This document shows positions 44,101 to 52,509 of a DNA stretch of 64,000 nt, piece after piece. The first letter of the stretch is position 1. Each line of letters starts with the position of its first letter. Below the pieces are notes generated by a model that was given only the letters and a program-made list of their open reading frames with translations, had not been told where the DNA came from and did not search any database. The DNA is from Amycolatopsis iheyensis (GTDB lineage: Bacteria; Actinomycetota; Actinomycetes; Mycobacteriales; Pseudonocardiaceae). The stretch spans positions 62,001 through 126,000 of the forward strand of contig NZ_JAMXQV010000025.1 in the NCBI RefSeq assembly GCF_024703995.1, given 5' to 3'. The translations under genes and the position numbers were made by a program.

Positions 44101-45442
44101 CGCGCGGTCCCGGGTCGTCGCCGAGGCCCAGCGCGGGGAAACGCGCCTGAGCGCACTCGCCGAACAGTGGACCGCGGGCCGGCCGGTCGAGTGGAGCTCA
44201 CCGGAAGGGGGAAAGCGGGTTCCGCTGCCGGGCTACCCCTTCGAACGGCGGTTCTGCTTCGCGCGGGAGCAGCACTCGAGCGCGGCCGGCACGCCCGGGC
44301 CGGCGGACTTCGTCACCGGTGTCGTCGCCTCGGTGCTGGGCCTGCCGGAACAGGAGATCGACCGGGCGAAACCACTCGCGGCCTACGGCCTCAACTCGCT
44401 GCTCCTGACCGGCGTGCTCAGCAGGCTCCGCGGCGCGTTCCCGGCGTTCCGGCCGGAGTGGCTGCAGACGCACGACTCCCTCGACGACGTGGCCGCCCGG
44501 CTGGCCGAAGCCGGCGGGAGTGCCGCGCGGGCGCGGTTCCCGGAGCTGCTGCACCTCAACGACGTCGGCGAAGGCCGCCCGGTGTTCTGGGTCCACGGCG
44601 CACTGGCCGGCGTCGAGGCCTACCGCACGATCGCCGCGTCGATCACCCGGCCGTTCTACGGGATCCAGGCCCGCGGCTTCCTGACCGACGACGAGCCCGT
44701 CGAAGGCATTCCGGGAATGGCCGGGTACTACCTGGACATCATGCGCGCGGTGCAGCCGGAGGGGCCCTACGACGTCGGCGGGTTCTGCCTCGGCGGGCTC
44801 GTCGCGTACGAGATCACCCGCCTGCTCCAGCAGCGCGGAGAGGTCGTGCGGTCGCTGACCATGGTGGACTCGCCGGACAACACCGGCTGGGCGAAGTCGA
44901 ACGAAACCGGGTCCGGCTCGGCCCGCAGCGCCGCGCTCCAGGTGGTGAACTCGATGCTGTGGCCGGCCGGGGAGAAGCAGCTCGACGAGGTCCGGCCCCG
45001 GCTGATCCACCGCGACGAAGTCGCCGGAGTGACCGGCGACGCGGCGTTCGTGCGGCGGCTGGCCGAGCTGGCGGCCGAGCGGGGGCTCGCCATGGACCGC
45101 GACCGGATCGTGCACTTCGTCGAGCGGAACATGCGGGTCCAGCTGGCCTACCGCGTCGACGAGTTCCGGATCCGGCCGCTCGAGGAGCCCGAAGCGCCGG
45201 TGTGCACGTACTTCCGGAACCGCCGCGGTCTCTTCCTGGGAGAGCTGGAGCCGTACTTCCAGGTCGCGGGCGAAACCTTCTCGCTCGACCACGTCACCTA
45301 CTGGCAGGACTGGGAACGGGAGCTGCCGGGCCTGCGCGTCGTCGACGTCGAGGCGGCCAACCACATGACCCTCCTGCACGAGGACGGCCCGCGCGCCGCG
45401 ATCGAGCGGGCGTGCGCGGCCACCTACCACGAGGCCGGCTGA
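41195..45442 (+). CDS. trans-AT PKS: MT-ACP-KS-ACP-TE with Cys thioesterase
   Basis: 1415 residues; GGAGGA precedes ATG 41195. It begins with a C-methyltransferase (EIGAGTGATSA, about 160) and an ACP (YGLDSIYA, about 402), completing the KS-DH-KR module of the previous protein. The following KS has TTCSSSL (about 624) and keeps both His residues, but its usual HGTGT motif reads ETHSMST and the next reads KPCIGHTEVCSG, so it belongs to a divergent KS clade. A second ACP has YGLNSLLL (about 1064). The C-terminal TE has GGFCLGG (about 1196): Cys replaces the nucleophile Ser. Cys-type TEs are known in lines that close strained rings, such as obafluorin beta-lactone and sulfazecin beta-lactam. The stop overlaps the AT start (TGATG). 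Confidence 0.92.
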   Translation: MKRLLLDFLWAGLRSLDAFERGPAAAGLLPAYDAWFAESVRVLAAAGYPVRDPGSRPARPSGELWREWDAEAPRWRDNPDLADIHVLLETMLRALPDVLTGNRRATEIMFPGGSTQLVENVYKANPESVFFNRVLAGELVAHLRERAEAEPGFAPRILEIGAGTGATSAIVLDAVRAAGLAVREYHYTDLSRAFLDHAERSYGPDNPFLTYGLLDIERPVAEQGIDVGGHDVVIAANVLHATRDIRTTLRNTKAALRKGGLLLLNEATANILINQFTFALLEGWWRFEDTGTRIPGSPLLSAEGWQRVLAEAGFEPVTWPAAEAADLGQQIIVAVSDGVVRQPGSGEPAPAAPAAEPVRVREEPVAPDRLREYVEGVALGILAESLRVDPARIDRHGAFADYGLDSIYAVQVARAVGAALALDLDVTLLFEYTTLADLGEFIATEYASGIRVETPAAPEIPAAEPTGMAIVGMAARFAGAEDVEEFWRLVEAGERRLSAPPAGRADWADWAGADTSAWQAGFLDRVHDFDPLFFGMSMTEARQLPPELRLLVMTAWNAVEDAGYRPEQLRERPTGVFVAATNSEYRPGAPDGEVSMLGLPTPAMIPGRLSHLFDLRGPSEHYDTTCSSSLVALHRAIGAIRAGECEQALVGGVQLAASPAAFEVMRAGGMLSATGNVRPFQEDADGTARGEGVAAVLIKPLAKAIEDGDFVYGVVRGTGVVHGGRGVSPTAPNIRGMKSAVTRAYADAAVDPGSVAYIETHSMSTLLADSAELTALRASPRADGDVTYLGSLKPCIGHTEVCSGLAALVKTVEALRRGVVPAIPGFGGLHPELSFAGTPFRIAETAVPWPERTDDAGRPLPRRAAINSFGIGGVNAHAVLEQYVERGPGRAEDIRPRLLVLSARTEEALRERAERLAVRLAAADPAAFADVVYTLRTGREEMDCRVAVIAATTTEAAAALRDWLDAEPHARSRVVAEAQRGETRLSALAEQWTAGRPVEWSSPEGGKRVPLPGYPFERRFCFAREQHSSAAGTPGPADFVTGVVASVLGLPEQEIDRAKPLAAYGLNSLLLTGVLSRLRGAFPAFRPEWLQTHDSLDDVAARLAEAGGSAARARFPELLHLNDVGEGRPVFWVHGALAGVEAYRTIAASITRPFYGIQARGFLTDDEPVEGIPGMAGYYLDIMRAVQPEGPYDVGGFCLGGLVAYEITRLLQQRGEVVRSLTMVDSPDNTGWAKSNETGSGSARSAALQVVNSMLWPAGEKQLDEVRPRLIHRDEVAGVTGDAAFVRRLAELAAERGLAMDRDRIVHFVERNMRVQLAYRVDEFRIRPLEEPEAPVCTYFRNRRGLFLGELEPYFQVAGETFSLDHVTYWQDWERELPGLRVVDVEAANHMTLLHEDGPRAAIERACAATYHEAG

Positions 45443-46419
45443 TGCGGGCCTTCGTGTTCCCCGGACAGGGAAGCCAGCGGCGGGGCATGGGCCGGGGGCT
45501 GTTCGAGCGCTTCCCCGACGTCGCCCGGCAGGCGGACGACGTGCTCGGGTACTCGGTCGAGGAACTGTGCCGCGCCGATCCCGGCCGGCGGCTCAGCCGG
45601 ACCGAGTACGCGCAGCCGGCGATCTACGTCGTCAACGCACTGCACCACCGGGCCGCGAGCCCGGCCGCGGACTACCTGGCCGGGCACAGCCTGGGCGAGT
45701 ACAACGCGCTCCTCGCGGCGGGCGCCTTCGACTTCGTGACCGGCTTGACGCTGGTGCGGCACCGCGCGGAGCTGATGGGCCGGTGCGCCGGCGGCGGGAT
45801 GGCGGCCGTGGTCGGCGTTCCCCAGCAGGTCATCGAGGAAACGCTGGCGGCGCACGACGCGGCGGGCGTCGTCATCGCCAACCACAACGCGCCGGAACAG
45901 TTCGTGCTGGCCGGGCCCACGGCCGAACTCGACCGGCTCAGGGCGGTTTTCGAAGGGACGGCCGGCGTGCGCGGATTCGTCCCGCTGCGCGTCGGCGGCG
46001 CGTTCCATTCACCGCTGATGGAACCGGCCGCCGAGGCATTCCGCGTGGTTCTGGACTCGGTCACCTTCGACGAGTTGCGGACACCCGTCGTCACCAATGT
46101 GACCGGCCTGCCCTACGCGTCCGGTGGGGACGCCATCCGCGCAGTGCTGGCCGCGCAGGTCATCCGCCCGGTCCGGTGGGCCGACGGCGTCCGGTACCTG
46201 CGCGACGCCGGCGTGACGGACTTCGTGGAAGCGGGCGGCGGCAAAGTGCTGACCTCGCTCATCGGCAAGGTGCTGGCGGAAGACCCCCGGACCGCGCCGT
46301 GGCGCGAATACCGCGACGAGCGGATTTCGGCGCTGCTGCGCGACGGCGTGGCCGGGAAACTGACCGCCTGCCGAATTTCCGAAACCATTCACGCCGGCGG
46401 CCCACCGGTGGAACACTGA
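45442..46419 (+). CDS. Stand-alone malonyl-CoA:ACP acyltransferase (trans-AT)
   Basis: 325 residues, FabD-like. It has the N-terminal FPGQGSQRRGMG, the active-site Ser in LAGHSLGEYNAL (about residue 80), and the second catalytic His in GAFHSPLMEPA. Both large PKS proteins lack AT domains, and this gene overlaps the PKS stop, so it is the trans-acting AT that loads malonyl units on their ACPs. A methoxymalonyl-specific AT was not found, so how the fkb cassette product enters the line is open. Confidence 0.93.
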   Translation: MRAFVFPGQGSQRRGMGRGLFERFPDVARQADDVLGYSVEELCRADPGRRLSRTEYAQPAIYVVNALHHRAASPAADYLAGHSLGEYNALLAAGAFDFVTGLTLVRHRAELMGRCAGGGMAAVVGVPQQVIEETLAAHDAAGVVIANHNAPEQFVLAGPTAELDRLRAVFEGTAGVRGFVPLRVGGAFHSPLMEPAAEAFRVVLDSVTFDELRTPVVTNVTGLPYASGGDAIRAVLAAQVIRPVRWADGVRYLRDAGVTDFVEAGGGKVLTSLIGKVLAEDPRTAPWREYRDERISALLRDGVAGKLTACRISETIHAGGPPVEH

Positions 46420-46466
46420 CCCGGCTCGACCGTTTCCCGGCCCGCCAGACAGGGGATGCCGCACCC

Positions 46467-48026
46467 ATGATGTTCGTCGACTACCTCGATCGAGGCTCCG
46501 GCATCGACCCGCAGGCGCCGTGCATGATCGCGCCCGACGGCACCGTGCTGATGACGCACGAGGAGTTCACGTCGGTCAGCCACCGGGTGGCGGTCGCGCT
46601 GCTGGCGGACGGGCTCCAGCCCGGTGACCGGGTTTCGGTGCTGAGCCCGAACGACGCCCACGCGTTCGCCTGCATCGTCGGGGTGATCCGGGCCGGTGGC
46701 ATCTGGACCGCGGCCCACGCGACGCACGCCGTGGACGCGCTCGTCGACTTCCTCGGCGCCGCGGGGTGCACCCGGATGATCTACCACGGATCCCTGGCCG
46801 AGCACGCCGGCACGATCGTCGACCGGCTCGCGACGCTGCGGACCACGGTCTCGATCGGACCCGGCCGACCCGGTGACCCGGAGCTGACCGCCTGGATGGC
46901 GCCCGAAGGCGCGCGGGCGCCGATGCGCCCGGTGGACTCCAGCGAGAACATGCTGTTCGCCGGCACCGGCGGCACCACGGGCAAGCCGAAGATCCTGCCG
47001 ATCAACAACCGGCAGGCCCACCTGATGTACGTCGCGCTGACCGCGCACGCCCCCGAACCCGAGCCGCCGCGCTACCTCATCGCGACGCCGATGGCCCACG
47101 CGGGCGGCTCGTTCGCCTTTCCCGTGCTGGGCCAGGGCGGTTCGGTCATCCTGCACCGGGAAGTGGTGCCCGAGGACATCCTGACCTCGATCGAGCGCAA
47201 CCGCGCCACGCGCCTCTTCCTGCCCGCCGCCGACCTGTACGACCTGCTGGACCACCCGTCGGTCCGCGACCACGACTACTCCTCGCTGCGGCACTTCCTC
47301 CTGTCGGCCTCGCCGGTCGCCCCGGAGCGGCTCGCCGAAGCCGTGGCCGTGTTCGGACCGGTGATGGCCCAGTTCTATTCGCAGTCCGAAGCGCCGCTGA
47401 CGTGCACGGTGCTGACCCCACGCGACATCGCCGAGGCCGTGGCGCCCGGCGGTGACCGCGGCCGGCTCGCCTCCTGCGGCCGGCCGACGATCGTCGCCCG
47501 CGTCGAGATCATCGACGACGACGGGAACGTGCTGCCGCCCGGGCAGCCCGGCGAGATCGCCGTCCGCTCCGACCTGGTCTTCTCCGGGTACTGGGAAAAC
47601 CCGGAGGCGACGGCGGAAACCCGCCGCCCGCACGGCTGGCACGGCACGGGCGACATCGGCGTGCGCGACGAAGCCGGCTTCTTCTACGTCGTCGACCGCA
47701 AGCGGGACATGATCATCGTGGGCGGGCACAACGTGTTTTCGTCCGAAGTGGAAGCGTTCCTGCACACCTTCCCCGACGTGAAGGACTGCGCGGTGATCGG
47801 CCTGCCGGACGAGAAGCAGGGCGAAGCGGTCACCGCGGTCGTGGAACCGAAGGCGGGCAAGACGCTCGACGTCGAGGCGATCCTGCGGGCCTGCGAGGAG
47901 CGGCTCGGGCCGGTCAAGGCGCCGAAGTCGATCCTGGTCCGCGAGCTGCCCCGCTCGACCGTCGGCAAGGTGCTCAAGCGCGAGCTGCGTGACGAGTACT
48001 GGGCCGCCGGCGCCCGCAAGGTGTAA
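46467..48026 (+). CDS. Acyl-CoA synthetase / AMP-dependent ligase
   Basis: 519 residues, full-length ANL enzyme: FAGTGGTTGKPKILP (A3), QFYSQSEAPLTC (A5 region), GWHGTGDIGVRDEAGFFYVVDRKRDMIIVGG (A7-A8), and catalytic Lys in LPRSTVGKVLKREL (A10). Domain layout is typical of medium/long-chain or aromatic acyl-CoA synthetases. It is the fourth gene of the NRPS-PKS operon, 47 bp after the AT. It may activate a side-chain or starter acid, for example a fatty acid or an aromatic acid derived from chlorinated tryptophan. Substrate not deducible. Confidence 0.87.
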   Translation: MMFVDYLDRGSGIDPQAPCMIAPDGTVLMTHEEFTSVSHRVAVALLADGLQPGDRVSVLSPNDAHAFACIVGVIRAGGIWTAAHATHAVDALVDFLGAAGCTRMIYHGSLAEHAGTIVDRLATLRTTVSIGPGRPGDPELTAWMAPEGARAPMRPVDSSENMLFAGTGGTTGKPKILPINNRQAHLMYVALTAHAPEPEPPRYLIATPMAHAGGSFAFPVLGQGGSVILHREVVPEDILTSIERNRATRLFLPAADLYDLLDHPSVRDHDYSSLRHFLLSASPVAPERLAEAVAVFGPVMAQFYSQSEAPLTCTVLTPRDIAEAVAPGGDRGRLASCGRPTIVARVEIIDDDGNVLPPGQPGEIAVRSDLVFSGYWENPEATAETRRPHGWHGTGDIGVRDEAGFFYVVDRKRDMIIVGGHNVFSSEVEAFLHTFPDVKDCAVIGLPDEKQGEAVTAVVEPKAGKTLDVEAILRACEERLGPVKAPKSILVRELPRSTVGKVLKRELRDEYWAAGARKV

Positions 48027-48067
48027 GTGCTTCGAGTCCACCGAAAACCGCCTCCAGGGGGGAAACC

Positions 48068-49300
48068 ATGGTCAAGGCAGTCGGGACCCGGCCGAGCGTC
48101 GGAGCCGAGTTCCTGCGGGGCTGGCGGCCGCTCACGGCCGCCACGATCGGTATCGGCGTCGGTGTCGCGTCACTGCCGTTCTACACGTTCGGGCTGTTCA
48201 TCCCGGAGCTCGAGGCGGAGTTCGGCTGGAGCCGCAGCAGCCTTTCGTCGATCCTGCTGATCGGTTCGCTGATCAACGTCCTGCTGACACCGGTCGTCGG
48301 CGCGATCATCGACCGCTACGGCGTGCGCGTCCCGTCGGTGGTGTCCCTGCTCGCGCTCGGCGCCGCCTTCCTGCTGCTCGCCGAAGTGGGGCCGGCCTTC
48401 TCGAACTTCCTGCTGCTGATGGTCGCGATGTACGTGCTGGCACTGGCTTCCTCGCCGGTGTCGTTCACCCGCGCGGTGAACGAGCGGTTCGACCGCGCCC
48501 GCGGCATCGCGCTCGGCATCGCGCTGGCGGGCGCGGGTCTGGTCGCCTTCTTCGCCCCGCAGGTCCTGGGCGGGCAGATCGCGGAGAACTGGCGCGGCGG
48601 CTACCGCACACTGGGGATCGTGGTGCTGGTGGGCGCGGTGCTCGTCGGCGTGCTGATGCCGAACTCACGCCGGCTCGCCACCCCGGCGGCCCGCAGCGAG
48701 GCGGCGGCCCCGAAGATCCTGCCGTTGCTGCGCACCACGCTCTTCGCGCGGCTCGCCGTGATCTTCTTCCTGCTGGCGCTCGCCATCGGCGGCCTGACGG
48801 TGCACCTGGTGCCGATGCAGCGTGACGCCGGGGTGCCGGCCGCGACGGCCGCGAGCACGGCGGGCCTCGTCGGCATTGCGCTGATCGTCGGCCGGCTGGT
48901 GGTGGGCCTGCTCGTCGACCGCTTCTTCGCACCGAAGATCGCCGCGGCCGTGCTGGTGGTCACCGCGGCGGGGCTGCTCGCGCTGCTGTTCGGCGGCCCC
49001 GGCCTCGCCGTGGCCGCGGCGCTCGGCCTCGGCGTCGCACTCGGCGGCGAGGTGGACGTCATGGGCTACCTCATCGCCCGGTACTACGACATGGCCGGCT
49101 ACGGGCGGCTGTTCGGCGTGTTGTACGCGATCTTCGTGGTCGGCACGGGACTCAGCCCGCTGCTGATCTCCTGGCTGCGCAGCGCGACCGGCGGGTACAG
49201 CGTCGTCCTCATCGTGTCCGTGGGGCTGCTGGCGGCCGCGAGCGCGCTGCTGATGACGGCGCCCCGGTTCCCGGCGCGCGCCGAGAACCCGGCTGACTGA
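48068..49300 (+). CDS. MFS transporter, 12-helix
   Basis: 410 residues with two six-helix halves. The first loop pattern GWSRSSLSSILLIGSLINVLLTPVVGAIIDRYGVRV matches the oxalate/formate-type and monocarboxylate-like MFS branch (conserved WSRSS and DRYG). A Gly-rich first helix and a final SGXVXX-type helix are typical. GGGGGGAAA precedes ATG 48068. It closes the NRPS-PKS operon, directly before a strong terminator hairpin, and is the likely exporter for the product alongside the DHA2-type exporter at the left edge. Confidence 0.88.
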   Translation: MVKAVGTRPSVGAEFLRGWRPLTAATIGIGVGVASLPFYTFGLFIPELEAEFGWSRSSLSSILLIGSLINVLLTPVVGAIIDRYGVRVPSVVSLLALGAAFLLLAEVGPAFSNFLLLMVAMYVLALASSPVSFTRAVNERFDRARGIALGIALAGAGLVAFFAPQVLGGQIAENWRGGYRTLGIVVLVGAVLVGVLMPNSRRLATPAARSEAAAPKILPLLRTTLFARLAVIFFLLALAIGGLTVHLVPMQRDAGVPAATAASTAGLVGIALIVGRLVVGLLVDRFFAPKIAAAVLVVTAAGLLALLFGGPGLAVAAALGLGVALGGEVDVMGYLIARYYDMAGYGRLFGVLYAIFVVGTGLSPLLISWLRSATGGYSVVLIVSVGLLAAASALLMTAPRFPARAENPAD

Positions 49301-49301
49301 C

Positions 49302-49342
49302 GAGCCCGGGCGCCTCGGCGAGCCGTCGAGGTGCCCGGGCTC
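49302..49342. terminator. Bidirectional hairpin terminator
   Basis: A 16-bp stem (49302-49317 pairing with 49327-49342, 15 Watson-Crick pairs and one G-T wobble) with a 9-base loop fills almost the whole 44-bp gap between the convergent MFS and P450 genes. It should stop transcription from both sides. Confidence 0.9.
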
Positions 49343-49344
49343 GG

Positions 49345-50730
49345 TCAGCGGCGGGCCACCGGGTACAGGTGCACCCCGCCGTGCGGGTGCAGCGTGATCA
49401 GCGGATCCGGCCGCACCTCGGCGGCTCCCTCCGGCGCGACCAGGCGGTGCGTGCGTGCCACCGTCGCCAGCACGAGCACCAGTTCGACGAGTGCGAAGTG
49501 CTTGCCGATGCAGATCCGCGGCCCGCTCCCGAACGGCAGGTACGCGTGCCGGGGCCGGTCGCCCGCCTGGTCCGGGCCGAACCGCTCCGGCCGGAACTCC
49601 TCCGGTTCGGGCCAGAAGTCCTGGTGCCGGTGCAGGAAGTAGCTGTTGATGAGCACGTTGGTACCCGCCGGAATCCGGTAGCCGCCCAGCTCGTCGTCGA
49701 CGGAGGCGTGCCGCATGGTCTGGTAGGCGGGGGAGTAGATGCGGAGCACCTCGTCGATGACCATGCGCGTGTAGGTGAGCCGCGGGATGTCATCGAACGC
49801 CGGCACCCGGCCGGCCAGCACCTCGTCGACCTCCGCGTGCAGGGTCCGCTCGACCTCGGGGTGCCGGGCCAGCAGGTAGAAGGCCCAGGCGAGGGTGTTC
49901 GTGGTCGTCTCGAAGGCCGCGATGCAGAGGTTGAGGACCTCGTCGTGGAGCTGCTTGAGGTCCATCTTGGTGCCGTCTTCTTCGTCGACGGCGTGCATCA
50001 GGAGAGTGAGCAGGTCCGCGTCCTCCTCCGCGCCGGCGTCCTTCGCCAGCCGGGCTTCGATGAACCCGGACACGAACTCGTCCATCGCGGTCGTCGCCCG
50101 CAGCAGCCGCCGGTGCCCCGGCGTGGGCACCTTCAGCGGCGGGAACGGGAACCGGAAGAACGCGCCCATGACCGTGTTCGCCGTGGCGAAGGCCCGCTCG
50201 AACGCCGGTATCGTCGCCGCGACGTCGGCACTGAACAGGGACTGGGTGACGATGCGCAGCGCGACCCGGCCGATCTCGGTGGAGACGTCGACCGGGCCGT
50301 CCGCATCCGTCCGGTCGCGCCACCCGTCGACCATGCGCTGCGTTTCGGTCGTCATGGTCCGCACGAACCGCGGCACCGTGCGCATGGTGAACGTCGGGGC
50401 CATCATGCGGCGCTGCCGGTGCCACAGCTCGCCGTCCGAGACGATCAGCCCGTCACCCAGCACCGGGCGGACGATCTCGAACAACGCGGCGCCCTTGTTG
50501 TAGCGGTCCGTCCGCTCGACGAGGACCTGCCGGATGAGGTCGGGCTGGTTGACGAGCACCATTTCCATGCCGACCAGCCGGAAGCGGAAGACGTCGCCAT
50601 AGCGGTCGATTCCGCGCCGGAGGAAGGAGAGCTGGTCACGGCGGAACGCGAGCATGCCACCGACGCCGTCGCCGCGCCGGACTCTCGGGACCTCGAGCAG
50701 GGTGCGGGTGTCGGATTCGTGCGTGGTCAT
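49345..50730 (-). CDS. Cytochrome P450
   Basis: 461 residues. The I-helix oxygen-activation motif is AAFETTTNTLAW, the K-helix ExxR is EVLR, and the heme-ligand loop is FGSGPRICIGKHFA. Sequence style is closer to the class II-like/CYP102-CYP197 group than to the shorter 400-residue Streptomyces P450s. It follows the halogenase gene by 28 bp on the same strand, so the two are probably co-transcribed and act on related substrates. No ferredoxin gene is adjacent. Confidence 0.92.
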   Translation of the reverse strand: MTTHESDTRTLLEVPRVRRGDGVGGMLAFRRDQLSFLRRGIDRYGDVFRFRLVGMEMVLVNQPDLIRQVLVERTDRYNKGAALFEIVRPVLGDGLIVSDGELWHRQRRMMAPTFTMRTVPRFVRTMTTETQRMVDGWRDRTDADGPVDVSTEIGRVALRIVTQSLFSADVAATIPAFERAFATANTVMGAFFRFPFPPLKVPTPGHRRLLRATTAMDEFVSGFIEARLAKDAGAEEDADLLTLLMHAVDEEDGTKMDLKQLHDEVLNLCIAAFETTTNTLAWAFYLLARHPEVERTLHAEVDEVLAGRVPAFDDIPRLTYTRMVIDEVLRIYSPAYQTMRHASVDDELGGYRIPAGTNVLINSYFLHRHQDFWPEPEEFRPERFGPDQAGDRPRHAYLPFGSGPRICIGKHFALVELVLVLATVARTHRLVAPEGAAEVRPDPLITLHPHGGVHLYPVARR

Positions 50731-50758
50731 GACCGTCGGTTCCCCCTCCGGAGCAGTG

Positions 50759-52303
50759 TCAGTGCGCGGACTTCAGGTAGTCGTGCTGGCTCGGCAGGGT
50801 GCCGACGAGCGCGGCGGCCCGTTCACGCACCCGCGCCAGCTCCGCCCGGGCCTCGGCGTCGTCCAGGTAGTCGAGCGCGGGCAGCGACCGGGCGGGCAGG
50901 TGACCGCCGAGGCCGAGCAGCATGACGTTGTACGAATACGGCTCGAAACCGTGGTAGTACGGGTACACGGACGACTCGTCGGGCAGCCGGACCGACCACG
51001 ACTCGAGCCGCTCGGCCAGCCCGTCCGGCAGCGGGCGTTCCTTGGTCGCCTTCCAGTACCGCGTGTCGGCCCGAGCCGCGCACCGGTAGTGCACGACCAG
51101 GAAGTCGCGGACGCCGTCGAGGCAGCGGGCGATCGCCCGGTTGTAGCCGGCGGTCAGCTCGGGTCGCCAGTGCTCGTCGGGGAAGTGCTTGACCAGCTGC
51201 TCGACGCCGTACTGGATGAAGAAGATCCCGGTCGACTCCAGCGGTTCCACGAACCCGCTGGACAGCCCGATCGCCACGCAGTTGCCCACCCAGGACGTCT
51301 CGTTGCGGCCGATGCGCATGCCGATGTGGTTGGCCTCGGCGTCGGCGCTTTCCGGGCCGACGAACTCGCGCAGCGTCTTCTCGGCCTCTTCCGGCGTGCA
51401 GAAGTCGTCGGCGTAGACGTACCCGGTGCCGATGCGGTTGGCCAGCGGGATCGTCCAGATCCAGCCGGAGTCCTGCGCGGTCGCCGTCGTGCACGGGCGC
51501 ATCCGTGACTCGGCCATGTCACTCGGCACGCGCAGGGCCACGGCCCGGTTGTTCGGCAGGTACTCCTGATAGGACTGGAACGGCACCTGCATCGCCTTGT
51601 TGATCAGCAGGCCGCGGAACCCGGTGCAGTCCACGAACAGGTCGCCGTGGATTTCGCCGTGCTCGCGGGTGACCAGGTGACTGATCCAGCCGCGTTCGTC
51701 CTGGCGCACCTCCAGCACGTCGTCGAGCACGCGCCGGACACCCCGGTCGGTGCCGAAGCCGGCGAGGAACTCGGCCAGCCGGGCCGCGTCGAAGTGGTAG
51801 GCGTACGGGAACTGCGTGTCCTGCTCGGCCATCGTGCTCCGACGCGGCCGGTCACCGCCGTCGTGCAGGCTGCGCTCGAACAGCTGCCCGTCGACGTACT
51901 TGGGCGCCCGCTGCGCGTCGCACAGGGCGGGGATCACCAGGCAGTCCCGGTCGAACTGCTCGCCGCCGAGCTTGAGCCACCAGTCGGCCATGGTGAACCC
52001 GTGCACCTTGGGCAGCCGTTCGAACGGGTGGTAGAAGACGTGGCCGGGTTCGCGCCAGTTCTCGAACCTGATGCCCAGCTTGTAGGTCGCGCTGCAGGCC
52101 GGCATCCAGTCCTTTTCGGCCAGGCCCAGGTAGTCGAAGAAGTGCCGCACGGTGCTGAAGGTCGCCTCGCCGACGCCGATGGTCGGCACACGAGCGGATT
52201 CGACGACGGTCACCGAAATCCGCTCACCGAATGCTTCTTTCAGGTAGGTAGCGGTCATCCATCCAGCGGTACCGCCACCGACGATGACGACGTTGTGGAG
52301 CAT
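50759..52303 (-). CDS. FAD-dependent tryptophan halogenase
   Basis: 514 residues from ATG 52303 (AGAGGTGG just upstream; a GTG at 52318 is possible). It has VVIVGGGTAGWMTA for FAD, the catalytic Lys75 in SATYKLGIRFENW, the halogenase motif WIWTIPLANRIGTGYVY (WxWxIP), and EPLESTGIFFIQ with the second catalytic Glu. The length and the Lys position are nearest to tryptophan 5-halogenase PyrH among the halogenases I know, but regiochemistry cannot be settled by eye. Reduced FAD would come from the flavin reductase at 28626. It diverges from a tryptophan 2,3-dioxygenase gene, which points to a chlorinated kynurenine-type unit. Confidence 0.95.
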   Translation of the reverse strand: MLHNVVIVGGGTAGWMTATYLKEAFGERISVTVVESARVPTIGVGEATFSTVRHFFDYLGLAEKDWMPACSATYKLGIRFENWREPGHVFYHPFERLPKVHGFTMADWWLKLGGEQFDRDCLVIPALCDAQRAPKYVDGQLFERSLHDGGDRPRRSTMAEQDTQFPYAYHFDAARLAEFLAGFGTDRGVRRVLDDVLEVRQDERGWISHLVTREHGEIHGDLFVDCTGFRGLLINKAMQVPFQSYQEYLPNNRAVALRVPSDMAESRMRPCTTATAQDSGWIWTIPLANRIGTGYVYADDFCTPEEAEKTLREFVGPESADAEANHIGMRIGRNETSWVGNCVAIGLSSGFVEPLESTGIFFIQYGVEQLVKHFPDEHWRPELTAGYNRAIARCLDGVRDFLVVHYRCAARADTRYWKATKERPLPDGLAERLESWSVRLPDESSVYPYYHGFEPYSYNVMLLGLGGHLPARSLPALDYLDDAEARAELARVRERAAALVGTLPSQHDYLKSAH

Positions 52304-52417
52304 GTGCCACCTCTTCACGGATTCTGAGGATCTTGAATGGCCAGTGCAGCACAGCGGACTGACCGCCCGCGACTGCTCGTTCGGCTACTGGCCCGAGCGG
52401 CGGGCCGGACACCTTGG

Positions 52418-52435
52418 GTGCGCCCGTTCGGGCAC
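52418..52435. promoter_or_regulatory. Candidate cluster operator D
   Basis: On the reverse strand the site reads GTGCCCGAACGGGCGCAC, an imperfect palindrome sharing GTGCCCGA and CGGGC with operators A, B and C. It lies in the 206-bp divergent region between the halogenase and dioxygenase genes, which otherwise shows no gene. Confidence 0.5.
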
Positions 52436-52509
52436 TGGCCGCTGCCGGGCGTGGTTCCTAACCTGGACTGGTGCCGTGCCCCAGAACGTCGTCGACCGAG
52501 GAGGTTCCG

